Assembly: GCA_009760855.2 (NCBI GenBank)
Contig: WPIO01000026.1
Span: forward strand, 1,056,001 to 1,120,000
Direction: 5' to 3'
DNA length: 64,000 nt
DNA from: Cristatella mucedo
Taxonomy: Eukaryota; Bryozoa; Phylactolaemata; Cristatellidae
Every line of letters begins with the position of its first letter. Within the stretch, counting starts at the first letter, position 1. Both the position numbers and the translations under genes were made by a program. Under the pieces are notes generated by a model. That model had not been told where the DNA came from. It did not search any database and worked only from the letters and a program-made list of their open reading frames with translations. Below are positions 1 through 10,806 of the stretch, one piece after another.

Positions 1-160
1 TGCAGTGCAGTACCGGTGATGTCAAGACGTGATAGCTGGCATTCAAGAACGGCTTGGTTATCACTGATATCAAACACTGCCAAGAGATCCAGCAGAGCTA
101 GCAGAGAGACTCTAATTAAGTCACAACTCCCGAGAAAATCGTTATACATTTGCAGCAGGT
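1..160 (-). mobile_element. LINE reverse-transcriptase fragment
   Basis: The minus strand reads as the palm region of a CR1/L2-like reverse transcriptase: a run resembling LLALLDL.AVFD.SD, then an ITGTALQW-like stretch, as in the common LLDLSAAFDTVDH...ITGTALQWF motif order. The equivalent part of LINE A at about 24.0-24.1 kb shares the 'tgcagtgca.t.ccggtgatg' start. The copy is degraded, has no intact frame and is cut by the window edge. Confidence 0.6.
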
Positions 161-822
161 AGTTGAAAACATGCAGGGTTGAGTCCAACCGACTGATAAA
201 ATAGAATTTTTATATGACATATGTTAAAAAGGGTGAATATCAGGGCTAGCGGGTAAATTCCGGTACTCTTGACTGGATTATTGAGCCGCTTTAAGGGCCG
301 GCTGGAATTCATTTGGCCAGGCAAGAAATGGCGGAATCTCAAAAAAGCACGAAAACTAGCCATTTCAGGTGTGTGCAAAACACGCACCAATTTCATGATA
401 TATGCTTTTTGCCTCAGTTATTATCCACAGCGCTTGATGTGCGCCTCTGCGCTGCCTGCACAGCTGCACGTCCGGCTCTGCGAGCGATGGCGTCGGTTGC
501 TGCACGACGTCGGGTTGGAGGGAAGCACAAGTAGAGTAAAGCCTGCTGCCCGTCACTTCCGCTGGGGCCACTCAATCAAGCCTGAATCTGTCTCTTTAAT
601 TTAGGCCTCGGGCCCTCTATTCGTAGCGGGAGGGGGCCTCCGGCACCGAAAGTGGATCGCTCCGGCGCGGCTCGCGCAGTCAACCGTTCAAGGTAAACAC
701 TGCGAGAACGCGATGTGCACGAGCCGCTGGGATTGACACCTGTTGGGAACCTGCGAGCGCTTGGGGTTTGTATTCGTTCTAAAAAAAAAGGCGGCCCCAG
801 TGGAAATTCGAGGAGCACTCAC

Positions 823-919
823 CTTCGAGAGAATACGATTCGATCTCTTCCAGCCTATTGCCGCGGAACGAGAGCAGCCGCAGTCGCGAACCGCGATGGA
901 AGTCGCCTCGTCCGATTCC
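823..919 (-). CDS. LRR receptor-like gene, LRR exon (downstream of the 1920-2012 exon)
   Basis: This 97-nt internal exon has a good acceptor (CTCTTTCAG, then GGAATC) and a strong donor (GAAG, then GTGAGTG). Read in phase 0, it encodes a leucine-rich repeat with the core LRLLSFRGNRLEEI, preceded by a GDF-type helix-side stretch. Spliced to the exon at 1920-2012, the two LxxLxLxxNxI cores fall exactly 24 residues apart, the standard LRR period. That is the main reason to believe both exons. It ends in phase 1, so more exons must lie left of the window. Single-repeat exons are typical of LRR-containing GPCRs (LGRs), but other secreted or receptor LRR proteins are possible. No transmembrane part is in the window. 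Confidence 0.72.
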
Positions 920-959
920 CTGAAAGAGCAAAGATTACGAAAAATCGCTTTTATCACGA

Positions 960-1590
960 GTTTCTTCACTCCCGCCGCTCTTCCTCTTTCTGCCTCTCTG
1001 TGCAGGTATGTCTATCTCCGACACTGTCTACGTCGCTTCGACTTCCTTTCTACCCTGTTCTCTATCGTTTTCACTGCCTCTGCTTCGTCCTCTCAGTTTC
1101 TCCCTCTATTTCTTTCGCCCTCTCTCTATATCGCGCTGTCTCCGCTTCTCGCAGTTCTCTCTGGGCCACTCTTTTTTACATCGAATGCTCATACACTTTT
1201 TCTCTTTACTTCTTTCTATTTCTCTCTCTCTCTTTATTTTCATTCTTTCTCTCTTTGTTCGTCTGTCTGTATGCTTAGCTGTCCCCTTCTCATTCTATGT
1301 TTGCCTCTCTTCAGTTTCCAAGCTTCTCCATCTTTCTCAGCCCCTCTCTTCCTCTCTCCGCGTCTCTGTTTGTCTCTCTGTCTCTCTCATTTTCCCTCTC
1401 TTTCTTCGAACCAGTAACTCATTCTCTGTCTCTTTTTCTCTCTTCTAGTCGCTCTTCTGTCTCCCTATCCGTCTCTCTTTATCTTTGTCTCGCCTCTATC
1501 GTTCTCTCTCTCTTTCCCTGCCTCTTTATTCCTCCGTATCTCTGTATCTTTCTGGCTATCGGCTTTTTCCAATCTCTCTCCTTCCCTCTA
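960..1590 (+). repeat. Polypyrimidine (CT-rich) low-complexity tract
   Basis: About 600 bp of almost uninterrupted C/T with loose TCTC and CTGT motifs (polypurine on the other strand). It lies in the intron between the two LRR exons, just upstream (in gene orientation) of the acceptor at 919. Long serine/leucine-rich open frames here are composition artefacts. Confidence 0.85.
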
Positions 1591-1919
1591 GCTATGCAGC
1601 TATGCTTTCTCCAGCAACTGCCTCCAGCGCATGGGGCTATAAGGAAAGAAAAATGGAAAGGGTTTTAGACAAGCTTCGTTCGCTGCGCTGATCTTGATCG
1701 TCCTTTACATCACGTTTGCCATCCCCTACCTCTTCCTCTCTCTCTTTTTCTCTCGTACTCCTGGGCTCTCTTGCACTCTCATAAGCTTTGCATACTTTGA
1801 GCACTACGCTAGCCATAAGCGTACCTCATCCGGTCGCTTTCTGCGCTACCTATAATTTAAGCTAGTACGCTACCAATGCCGACTAGCCAGCCACTCCCGC
1901 AGTTCGCTTGACCTTTTAC

Positions 1920-2012
1920 CTTGATATCGTTTCCCTCGAGGAACAGCTCCTCAAGGTTGGCGGCCATTGTCAGTGAGCTAGGATTGATGGAGGAGATCTG
2001 CTGCCGCTCGCC
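1920..2012 (-). CDS. LRR receptor-like gene, LRR exon
   Basis: The minus-strand exon ends at a clear donor (ATCAAG, then GTAAAAGG). It encodes a leucine-rich repeat ending NLEELFLEGNDIK, preceded by ISSINPSSLT, which is the usual LRR order of I..I.P..L...NL..L.L..N.I. The end is phase 0 and joins the 823-919 exon with an exact 24-residue spacing. The start is less certain. I used the acceptor after ATGGCCAG (exon from 2012, 93 nt); an acceptor after GGCAGCAG (exon from 1997, 78 nt) is equally in frame. Exon 1 ends in phase 1 and this exon begins in phase 0, so at least one exon between them is not identified. Confidence 0.7.
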
Positions 2013-2438
2013 CTGGCCATCGGTAGCGACAGAGGCTACGCCGAGCGACTGGTCCCAATCCATGTGACTTCTTCCCGGCTCGTCGCGTTGACGCTGCTTG
2101 GTCATTGGACCGTGCGTTTCGCCGTAGATTACCAACTTCTTTATATCTATGCAAGAAGACTGCCGATCTGAGAGCCAGCGCGAGCCGGTCTCCGCTAGCC
2201 AATAGCGCGTATGCTTGGGTCATCGACTAGCGTGAAAGAGTTCGAGTTGAACGCAGTGGCGGACGCGCAGGTAGATTGTTTGCTGTCGTATCTCAGTCAA
2301 GTGCTACTTCGAGCTTGGCAGCACCGCACGCGCGAGAGGGTCCCACGGGCAACGGCTGGTCGGCGACAGGGGTGCGCCAGAGTAAAGCTCAAGATGGTAC
2401 CGCTCGCTCGAGAGAACGGCACGACGACTTTTCAATAA

Positions 2439-2462
2439 TATATATATATATATATATATATG
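2439..2462. repeat. (TA)n microsatellite
   Basis: A pure AT alternation of about 24 bp following 'caataa'. Confidence 0.9.
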
Positions 2463-2479
2463 CATATAATTAATTTAAT

Positions 2480-2600
2480 AATATTCATGTGCACAACACT
2501 CTGAGAGAACTGAATCTCCATCCAGGCGCTTTACATGTGCCGCAGGGCTTGATGCGAAGTCTCGCCAGCTGGTCGCCGGACGCGATGCGCGCGAGCCGCG
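2480..2600 (-). mobile_element. SINE/LINE A 3' tail, diverged
   Basis: The minus strand contains ATGTAAAGCGCCTGGATGGAGATTCAGTTCTCT in diverged form, which is the LINE A terminal hairpin module. Upstream is a sequence resembling the B-box side of the tail-sharing SINE at 61140-61290. It is probably an old SINE copy; a short LINE A 3' end is the alternative. Confidence 0.5.
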
Positions 2601-3599
2601 TTGGAAGCGGCAACGCGGCTAGCGCCCCGTGACTTGATGCCGTCGTCTGGACTCACTATATGCGCGAAGCCAGGTGCCGGGCTCAACTGTGTCAAGGTGG
2701 CGCCAGTCAGCTTTACTCAGCCGCTTGAGGCGACGCCTACTAGCTGGGCTGCGGAGGCCAAAGTTGTGCTCCAGCGACAGCTGGCGAACCGAGAGCGGAG
2801 GTCACATTCTTTCCCCTATTCGTACTTCGGACAGCGCGCGGCGCCGGAGCTAGAGGCCACAGGCGCGCCAGGCGCGCCAGGGGCCCAGTGAAAGAGCTGA
2901 AGTGGCTTCGCTTGGAGCAAATTCGAGCACGATCGGGCAGGTCCGCACCGGCCGCCTCGGCTCGCGCAGGCTGACTCGCAGCCTGCGCGAGCTCGCCGTT
3001 CCGCGCGAGCTGAGGTGTCGGGCTGCGGAGCGACGAGACAGAGAGTGCTTCGTTGCCGCCGCCGTTCTATAGCTACGCCGCGCGTCAAGCTGCATGGCGA
3101 TATGCTTTCATGCCCGACGTCGACGAAAGGAGCTCACGAGCTGCGGTCCTCGTCGGGGGCGGGGTGGACATTGGACGCAGCGTCCATTTGCACTGAAGTC
3201 CATTTGCCGGAGAGAAAAAAACAGTCCCCCGCCCTAATGAGCACCACTGCAGCCGTCTAACAGCATGAAAACCAGCGATTTAAATACTTAAAACCAATAA
3301 CTGCGTCGACTTGGCGATGCAGACCGATGCTTATGGTTTTTTTAAAGTTCTGACGGTGATTGTCGAACGCCGGAAGCGGACTCTTTCGGAGGACCTATCT
3401 CTCTAGCTAGAAAGCGTGCGTAAAATCGCGCGCTATTGAAAGCCTGTTACTAATGCACTCTGGCATTACCGGAGTTTATTTCTCGGGCCAAAAAAGAGCA
3501 GGCAACCGAGGCTAGTGAGTGCTTCCGGCGGACTTGTTGCGAACGGTGTTGCTAGTGTTGCTAAGTCACAACGTTGCGGCAAACGTCTGGTAACCGCTC

Positions 3600-4605
3600 T
3601 CGTACTCCGCCAACATTCCGCGAGCTAAGCGATTTGCTGGCGCGCTCCGAGCGCCGCGGGCGCAGCTCGAGACGAACTGACGCCGCTACGCCGGCATGCG
3701 TTTCTCACGAGCGAGCCGCTCGCGGCGTCGGAACTCGCCCCCCCCCCTAGGGGAGGCGGCTGCGAGTCGTCCGCTTTGGCCCGTTCTTCGGCGTAGATCC
3801 GCACACGACCGGTTCCTTCTTCGCGGTCCTGGCCACGAATACCCCAACCGGCGAGCCCAGCCAGCCAGCCAGCTGGCGGGCCTCGCCGCGACCTCATGCG
3901 TCTCGCACGGGCACCCAGACGGCAGTGCGCCCCGCGATGGAGCGGCGGCAGCGCGAGCGAAGCCGCTGCGCACGCACGGCCGCCGCGGGAGCTGGCGGGA
4001 CGCAGCGGCGGTCTCGCCGAAAGTCCCGAAGCTGCGGTGCTGCAGCTAGTTTTGCAGTTCGGCGGATCGGAAGCGCAATTTCGCGAGCGGCGTCGCTCCA
4101 CAGGGAAGCAGCACAGCCCGGTGACCTTTGGCGAATCCGGCGGCTGCTTCCTCGTCGCAGCCGAGGTCGCGCACGTTCACTCGCCCACCAGCCTAGCCAT
4201 TGCGGACATTTCGTCGGGTATTTTAATTCAGCGGAGAGGGAGAGAAAGAGAAACTTCATGCGACAGCTGACTTGCCAACTCTCGGGGCTCCCAGCAAGCC
4301 GCCCGTCGGTAACTAAATCCGTAAATACTTCAGAACGCCGCAGCCGCCACCGCTACACCAGTGATCTCTTCTTCGGCCGCCCGTGTCGCGCCCTCTCGCT
4401 AGACTGGACGCGATGGAACGCGGGAGCGTGAGTGGCCGTAAGCGTTCATGCTCTTCGTTGACGGCATCGCGCCACGCTCTCCAAGTCGCAGCGAGCTCGA
4501 GTCCTCAAGATGACGTTCGTTGCCCCGCGGCGGCGGCGGAAGGGGATGGGAGGGCGGCGGGTGAGACTTTACATGGGATTTTGACGGTTCCCGCAGAGGA
4601 CAAAC

Positions 4606-4685
<80 letters not shown>

Positions 4686-5770
4686 GCGATGCGCTCGCAC
4701 TTCCCGACTGCTCAGGTCGTAGGTTCGAGATGCGCAGCCGACCGGTCCGGTTTTCGCGAACGCGGCATGCGAGGGAGCAAGCGAATGATGCCGCCGAGGC
4801 TCTCCGGCGGCTACACACACGAGGCTGCCGATTCAGCCGATTTTTACTCGACTCTCTGCGAGCTGGCAATTAGTAAACAGATAGATAGGTTTCCTTTGTC
4901 TGACCGTAGACGCGGCCGGCCCGCCGCTCAGACGCAGCCGGTCGCGAGCGCGCTCCCATTCGTCGGTTTCGTTAGCGGCATTAAGCGGCGTGCAGCTGGC
5001 GGTCTTGCAGGCGGCGTCTCGCCGCGGCCGCCCCCCTTTAACGACGAAGCTTGCATCCAAAAAAAGTGAGCGCCGTCCTCTCAACAGTGCTGGAATCGTT
5101 CAAAAACCAAGAAAGAGCCGGAAGTGGTCTGTTGATAACAGAATCTCGAGCGGGGCAGAAAAAAAGCCGCCGCCCCCACCTCCCCCCGCCGCCGAGTACC
5201 GGCAGAGGAGTGAAGTGTAAGCCCGGCGGGAATTTCGCACGGAAGCCGGCACTTCCGCCTTGCACTTGGGGCCAATACGCCACAGCGTCCGCAGGGCTTG
5301 AAGTAGCCTGACGGTGAGCTGGCGGTGGCTAATGAATCCGTGCCACCTGGAGGCCCCGCAGCGGCGCTTCCTCTCGGCGACGCATTCTGACACTACCGGT
5401 GCTGATCCGTCGACCCGGAATGCTGGGCCGCCCCGCCGTCGCTCTTGTTTTTTGGGCGAACGATCGGGGCAATTGCGGAAGAGCGCCGCAAGGCAGTTTA
5501 GCGACCTGCTTGCGCCACCGCGGCCGAGTTATTGATAGCCAGCTGCTCAATCAACCGCTCGCTCGTTGTCGGTCAAGGGCGAGCGTGGCCGCGAATGGTC
5601 GACGGCAGGCGGCAGCCGCAGCAGAGGCTAACTCGATCGCACCCAATCTACTTCCGCAGCTTGTAGCCGCTAAACTCCTGCTTTGCGAAAACAATGGCCC
5701 GACGATGGGGGGGGGGAGGAAGGCGAGAATGGCTCGAGCAGATGTGTTCCGTTTATGCAACGCGCCCTCT
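3600..5770. other. GC/CpG-rich stretch without a recognised gene
   Basis: It is strongly CpG-rich and has open frames in all six readings with Arg/Ala/Pro/Ser-biased translations, as expected from composition alone. I see no domain, no consistent splice sites and no LRR core. It could be an intronic regulatory island of the LRR gene. It contains the (GA)38 array at 4609-4684. Confidence 0.5.
4609..4684. repeat. (GA)n microsatellite, about 76 bp
   Basis: A pure GA dinucleotide run following 'caaaccca'. The Arg-Glu and Ser-Leu open frames over it are artefacts. Confidence 0.95.
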
Positions 5771-5817
5771 GTAGATTGAATGTAAACAGGTTTGGCCGAT
5801 TCGAGAGCGTCGTTTAC

Positions 5818-5965
5818 ATTGGGACAGAAGAGCCTCCAGAGGGCCGGCTGTCGCCATCACCGCTTGCAGTGGGCAATACAGGATCGCCCACTACAGGGCT
5901 CGAACCAGCGACTGGGATCGGCAAGAGCGAGAGCCTAACCCGCGCCCTCCCCCGGCTGTGCGGCT
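5818..5965 (-). mobile_element. tRNA-derived SINE (type T), minus orientation
   Basis: The complement carries a B-box-like GGCTCGAACC region and the type T body seen repeatedly in this window (GCCCAcTGCAAGCGGTGATGGCGACA...GGCTCTTCTGTCcC). Related copies are at 6408, 18140, 27005, 38355 and 62590. It is diverged and lacks a fold like a working tRNA. Confidence 0.65.
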
Positions 5966-6032
5966 GCAATGCGAATGCCAGCAACAGCGATGGCAGCGGC
6001 AAGCCTCAGACGTCGTCTGCCACGTCCGCGCA

Positions 6033-6107
6033 GGAGCAGCTAATACGGCGTTGCTAGTTCATAGAGCTAGCTCACTTCCTGCCAATGGGCACAGTGCCTA
6101 TAGCAGG
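6033..6107 (+). repeat. Foldback/MITE-like arm (left)
   Basis: It begins CTAATACGGCGTTG, then AGCTCACTTCCTGC and a GGGCACAGTGCC palindromic centre. The reverse complement of this order is found at 6580-6650, and both orientations occur together at 62380-62545. It is either half of a palindromic element or the left end of one interrupted by a SINE. Confidence 0.5.
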
Positions 6108-6204
6108 CGGCTAAAAATGGTCGCCAGCGACTGTTTACATTTACAATAAACAAACATGTTTTGAGATATCTTTTCTGCTTAGATTTTTCCTAAAATCTTG
6201 ACAC

Positions 6205-6365
6205 TAAAAGCTAAACCCTAAAACCTAAACCCAAAACTCAAACCCTAAATCCAAAAACCTCAAAGCCAAAAAAGCACAAAATCAAAGCACTAGATATTGA
6301 AACGCAAACCCAAAAACTCACAGCCCCTCAGCACCACACTAAAAATCCTAATCCCTAAGCTAAAA
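6205..6365 (-). repeat. Degenerate CCCTAAA (TTTAGGG) telomere-like repeat
   Basis: About 160 bp are dominated by variants of ctaaaccctaaa, cctaaaccc and aaaccctaaat, decaying to A/C-rich sequence. The unit is the same 7-mer as the clean array at 33839-34013, in the opposite orientation. It looks like an old interstitial telomere-like patch. Confidence 0.65.
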
Positions 6366-6407
6366 AAAAGCTATATAGAAATGTGCTTACACACATAACG
6401 TAAATAT

Positions 6408-6580
6408 AACTGAGCGTTTGTGAAGGCGGTTGCTTTTCACGACCTCGGTACCGAGGTCGTGCGTTCGAATCCTGCTATGGGCAATCCCCTACTACCGCTG
6501 CAAGCGATGGTGATAGCCTTTAAGGCTGTCCTGTCGCTAGACAGAAAGAGTCTGTTAAATCAGCTAGTACTTCTTTTAGC
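6408..6580 (+). mobile_element. tRNA-derived SINE (type T)
   Basis: It has a tRNA-like head with a B box (gtgcgttcgaatcctgctat), then the conserved body 'ctgcaagcgatggtgatagcctttaaggctgtcctgtcgcta' in diverged form, ending '...ttaaatcagcta' plus a T-rich tail. The same layout recurs at 38355-38530 and 62590-62755. It contains a local inverted repeat, GACCTCGGTACCGAGGTC. Confidence 0.75.
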
Positions 6581-6650
6581 AGCCTACTGTGGGCACTGCA
6601 CCCATAGCAGGAAGTGAGCTGGCTCTGTTCACAAACGACGCTGCATTAGC
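6580..6650 (+). repeat. Foldback/MITE-like arm (right)
   Basis: The order is GGGCACTGCACCCATAGCAGG, GAAGTGAGCTGGCTCTG, TTCACAAACGACGCTGCATTAGC. This is the approximate reverse complement of 6033-6107 and matches the right end of the element at 62475-62545. Confidence 0.5.
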
Positions 6651-7879
6651 TGGTAGGGATGGTAGGCGCCGCCCCCTCTTGGCCCAGGAGTACGGTGGAA
6701 AAATCTTTCGCCAGGAATAAATAGCCCGATCAATAATTGCTTTCATTCAGAGTCATCATACAAGTCCTAGTGCTCCCAATGTGCTATCTAAGCGCAGTAT
6801 TGCACAATTTGCGAATGGTCTCAAAACCGCCGAGAGCTACTTTACACCTAAACGAAGCTGGTAAAGCGATACAACGCACACGTTTGGAGCAACCGCAAGC
6901 CGGGTCGACCCGCCTTAATAATTTCCGGCTGTGAAGCAGCAAAATTTCGATACGGCTGTATGAGTGCTTTGCAATACCAGGCTCAGAAATCACAGTCTAG
7001 ATACAGTCACAAAAGTGCGAACGGTCACAAAATGGCAGCGAGTCGCGATCGAAGCATTTCTTCCGGATAGGCCGGTCTCCCTGCCGCCCTCGGCTCGACA
7101 TTGCCAACCCACTGGGCGCGGGCCAAGGCGCAGCCTTCGGCGCCAGCTCGCTCGGACGCACCCGCGCCTTCGCTCGCGCTTTAAAGCGTGCAAAACGCGG
7201 TTAGCCGGCGCCAGCGGCGTCTATATTTAGCTCGAGGCGAAAGGTCGTGCCTGCGCTAATGCCGCCGATCTTGGATGTGACGGTTAGCTAAAATGTCACA
7301 ACCAATAATACACCTGCGAATGCGCACGCTCGCAGCTTCGCAGCCCAGGCGTGACGAAGCGGCTAATCATCAAGACGGCGGGATCCTTCGGTACATATAG
7401 GGAGACCGGAGCGATATCAGTAGCAGGTGATGGCCAACGCTTTAACGGAGACCAAATTCAAAGGTCTCGAGCCCCTGACTCACTGTGCGCATGCTAGCGG
7501 GAGGCGCGAAATGGCGCGCCAAGCAGCTCGAACCAGCAGCAACAGGCGCACCTATATCTAAAAGCCTGGAAGGAGCCAATCCTTGACCTTACGCGAGGCT
7601 GCTAATCGGAGGGGAGAACTGTAAGGGGACGCCTCACGACGACACTGTCGTCGCATCGCGAGCAAGTCTGGAGAATGACTTTGACGCGACGGGGGGGACG
7701 CAGCACTGCCTGGCTCTTCCCTGCTCAAAGCGTAGTCTTCTCCACTTAAGACTATAAATTGACCTCGCACCTATTCAGACTTTGCGATGAAAGCATTGGC
7801 TGCGAGGTGCAAGGCTGCGGAGCTCATTTCAAGAATCCTCGAGCGATGGCATCGCTGCGCACTTCTGCGTATCTTTTAT

Positions 7880-8010
7880 CTTTTCCAGCCGCCCTTGGTC
7901 GCAGCTTCCATGCTACTCACTTCCTAGACTGTTACCCCTGACGCAGCGATGCGTCTCACTTTCTCTTAACTTCGCGAGATGGAGTCTGTCGGCTGCCTCG
8001 CGAGTGCCGA
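7880..8010 (+). mobile_element. LINE B 3'-end relic, heavily diverged
   Basis: The order 'ttccatgctactcacttcctagactg...ctcactttctct...gagatggagtctgtcggctgcc' parallels the LINE B 3' region ('cttccatgctactcactacctcaactg...actttctctttgttgcgtgagatgaagtctgttggctacc'). It is old and GC-drifted. Confidence 0.55.
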
Positions 8011-8621
8011 AGGCATCGCGGGCTTCGAAAAAAGGGGCCTTAAAAAACTGTCCGGCGCTCGCTCGGCCTCTGCTTTGCTGCGAGGTCACGGGCAATACAC
8101 GCACGCGCGCGCGCGCCTGCACCTGCGTACGCCGGCCGACTGCCGCATCCGCCCACTCGTCGACAAAGCCGCTGGGACTCGGTAAGGGTGCTTTCGCGCG
8201 TCGAACGCGAGAGAGTCCGCGAACGCTAAGGGCCGCTACAAAGCCAGGGCGGACCCAGGAGCACGACCGAGAAGGAGAAGAATGGGCGAGAGCCCGCGCT
8301 CCCGGCACGAGTGGCGTCGCATGAGCGCGAACGCCGCGCTGAGCGGAGAAGAGAGACGAAGGAGCGAGCGAAGGGAAAACGCAAATGCGCGCGGCTGCAA
8401 GCGCTGCGAGCGACAATCAATTAGCGGCGTTCGAGGAATGCGGAGATCCTAATGGCTCATGCCATTTGCGGCAGCTGCGGCGAAGCGTCGTCGACATCGA
8501 CCGGAGCGGTGCGTTCGCCGGTCGCGGCCGCTCTCGCCGGCCACTGCGACTGCTCCTACTTTGTCAGCGGGCATTCGCCGTCGTCGAAGTGTGGCGTAGC
8601 GGCCCGCTATAGAACGCGTGA

Positions 8622-8790
<169 letters not shown>

Positions 8791-9960
8791 TAGCGATCGG
8801 AGGGCGGCCGAAAGTGGCGCATCCGCTTGCGACCATAAGGAATGCGGTTCGAATCGCCGGTTAAAGAAAATGGCGGCGCACAGAGGAATCGTCTTCCGAG
8901 AGTTTCGCTCGCGGCTTCGGAGGACGCCGGGGACGCAGATCGTGCGTTCAGTCGCGGTAGCCGCCGGCCGCACTACACGCGGCGGCCGCCAGTAGTACTC
9001 AGGCGCCAGCCTCTGCCAGAAAGTGTCCGCTAGAGAGAGAAGCGTGGCCAAGCATACGCTTCGTGGCTGGGCTAGGGTTGGCTAGCACGGTTACTAGCTC
9101 TCCCGCGACGTCCAGCGATATACTCTAGACGGCCGTGTCGTCTAGGAGTTGGTCTGGCTAGCGCTACTTCTCAGGCGCAAGCTTGACTATTGCGATGACG
9201 ATAGCATTCGGGTAGCAGGCCACGTTGAGTTCAGCTTCACGAGAGCTCCGCTCCTGTCCCTGATGAGTCGGCAAAAGGCATTTAAGTGCCTGAAGCAAAA
9301 TATCACCGAGGAATCGTGACGATATTTGATGCTCCGAAGCATCCCCCGAAATAAATTTAAATTTAGAAAATAAATTTAGAAAATTTAGAAAATATTACTT
9401 TAATTTAGAAAATATGTAGGTCCTCCTTACTAAATTTGATCCTCGCGTCGGAGAATGATGCCTAGGAGCAATGCCATTCATCAAGATCCTTCGCTCGGTG
9501 ACCTTCAGTCACCTGGGAACCTCCATCTTGAGAGGTTTTTTGCCGTGGAGCGAACGGTTTTGGACTGCTGCCGCGGCAACTTTACCCAATCTTTCGCATA
9601 CAGTCTACTCCGCGTATAGGGATATCGGATATAGGAATACTCCGCTTATAAGAAAAGTAATTCCGCGTCGTAGATTTACTCTAGCTATGGTCTCACTCCG
9701 AATACGGGAATGCTCCGCCAATAGGAATGGCCATTTGTCGGCCCGAGCGTATTCTTAGAAGCGGAGTCGACAGCATGTTCGAATTAGGTTAATGCAGAGG
9801 CTGCATTCTGTAGGAGCCACGACGATGAGTTGGTGCACGACGCAAACGGCTCGTCATCCGAAGCCTTGGACTTGAACGCACATCTTGCGCCCTCAGTGCT
9901 GGATGCTGCGTCCCCTGTGACGCCTGACTGCTGCACACGGCCACACGGCCACGCCCGCGG

Positions 9961-9981
9961 GCTGCTGCTGCTGCTGCTGCT
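9961..9981 (+). repeat. Short CTG trinucleotide run
   Basis: Seven CTG/GCT units with no coding context. Confidence 0.85.
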
Positions 9982-10145
9982 CTTGCCTTCGTCTCCGCGC
10001 AGCTTCGCGGGAATAGCAGGCGCTATCGCGCCCCACCCTCGCGGTCCGAGCCATTGCTTCGTCTGTGCTATTGTGTAGGTTCATATGCGGAAACAGTTAG
10101 CTAAGAGACCCAACGGTTCGCTAGCCTCCACAATAGGATACCCCT

Positions 10146-10205
10146 TCGCCTAGAAAGAGATCGAGTTCTCTGAGGGGGCTATGCAAATATGTTATTATTA
10201 TCATT
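10146..10205 (+). mobile_element. LINE A 3' hairpin fragment
   Basis: 'cgcctagaaagagatcgagttctctgagggggct' followed by TTATTATTATCATTA. This is only the terminal module plus the ATT tail of LINE A or of a SINE sharing it. Confidence 0.7.
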
Positions 10206-10662
10206 ATAGAGCTATTGTTAGCCTTCACGATAGTACAAACCCCACATAGAATAGAGCTCTTTGCACCTGTACAAGAAAACAGACCGACATACAGCCTCGG
10301 CATTCTGCACAATACAGCTCGACGACAGCAGGGACAACGGTTGAAATGTCGTCGACGTCGAATGCCGTTCTCAGTGGAGAAAGCTCTCGACGATACAAAT
10401 CCCCATAGCGTTCTACAGCCAATCTGTACCGTTTCGACCAAAGCAACAAACGAGAAGGCTAGATTCACTTACACGTGACTGTTGCATACAGTCAAACGGC
10501 GTTCGCAAGGATGGGTGCTCGGATTGGCAGCTAAAATTGACGGCCGACTTTCGTTAAGCGAAGCGTGCCGTGCAACGATTGCCCTAGCAATCTATTGGTA
10601 CTCTAGAGCCGAATACGTTTACGCGGTACCTACACCACTCTTCGATCAGTCACCCTGATACG

Positions 10663-10806
10663 GTGAAATCGGAGATATCGGAGGATAACGGAGGAGAAAT
10701 CGAAGATATTGAAGGAGAAATCGGAGGAGAAATCGGAGATGTCGGAGGAGAAATCGGAGGAGAAATCGGAGATAGTAGTGTCATCCAACCCCCCCCCCCC
10801 CCCCCC
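10663..10806 (+). repeat. GGAGAAATC minisatellite ending in a poly-C run
   Basis: Tandem GGAGAAATCGGAG(A) units with 9- to 15-bp variation span 10663-10772. A C19-like homopolymer and C-rich run follow at about 10789-10806. No gene is supported here. Confidence 0.85.

Noticed and set aside
743-1668. Several Ser/Leu/Phe-rich plus-strand frames
   Set aside because: Low-complexity polypyrimidine tract; no signal beyond composition.
9590-9740. Possible tandem repeat with 'ggaatactccgc'
   Set aside because: Only loosely recurring words, with no consistent period.
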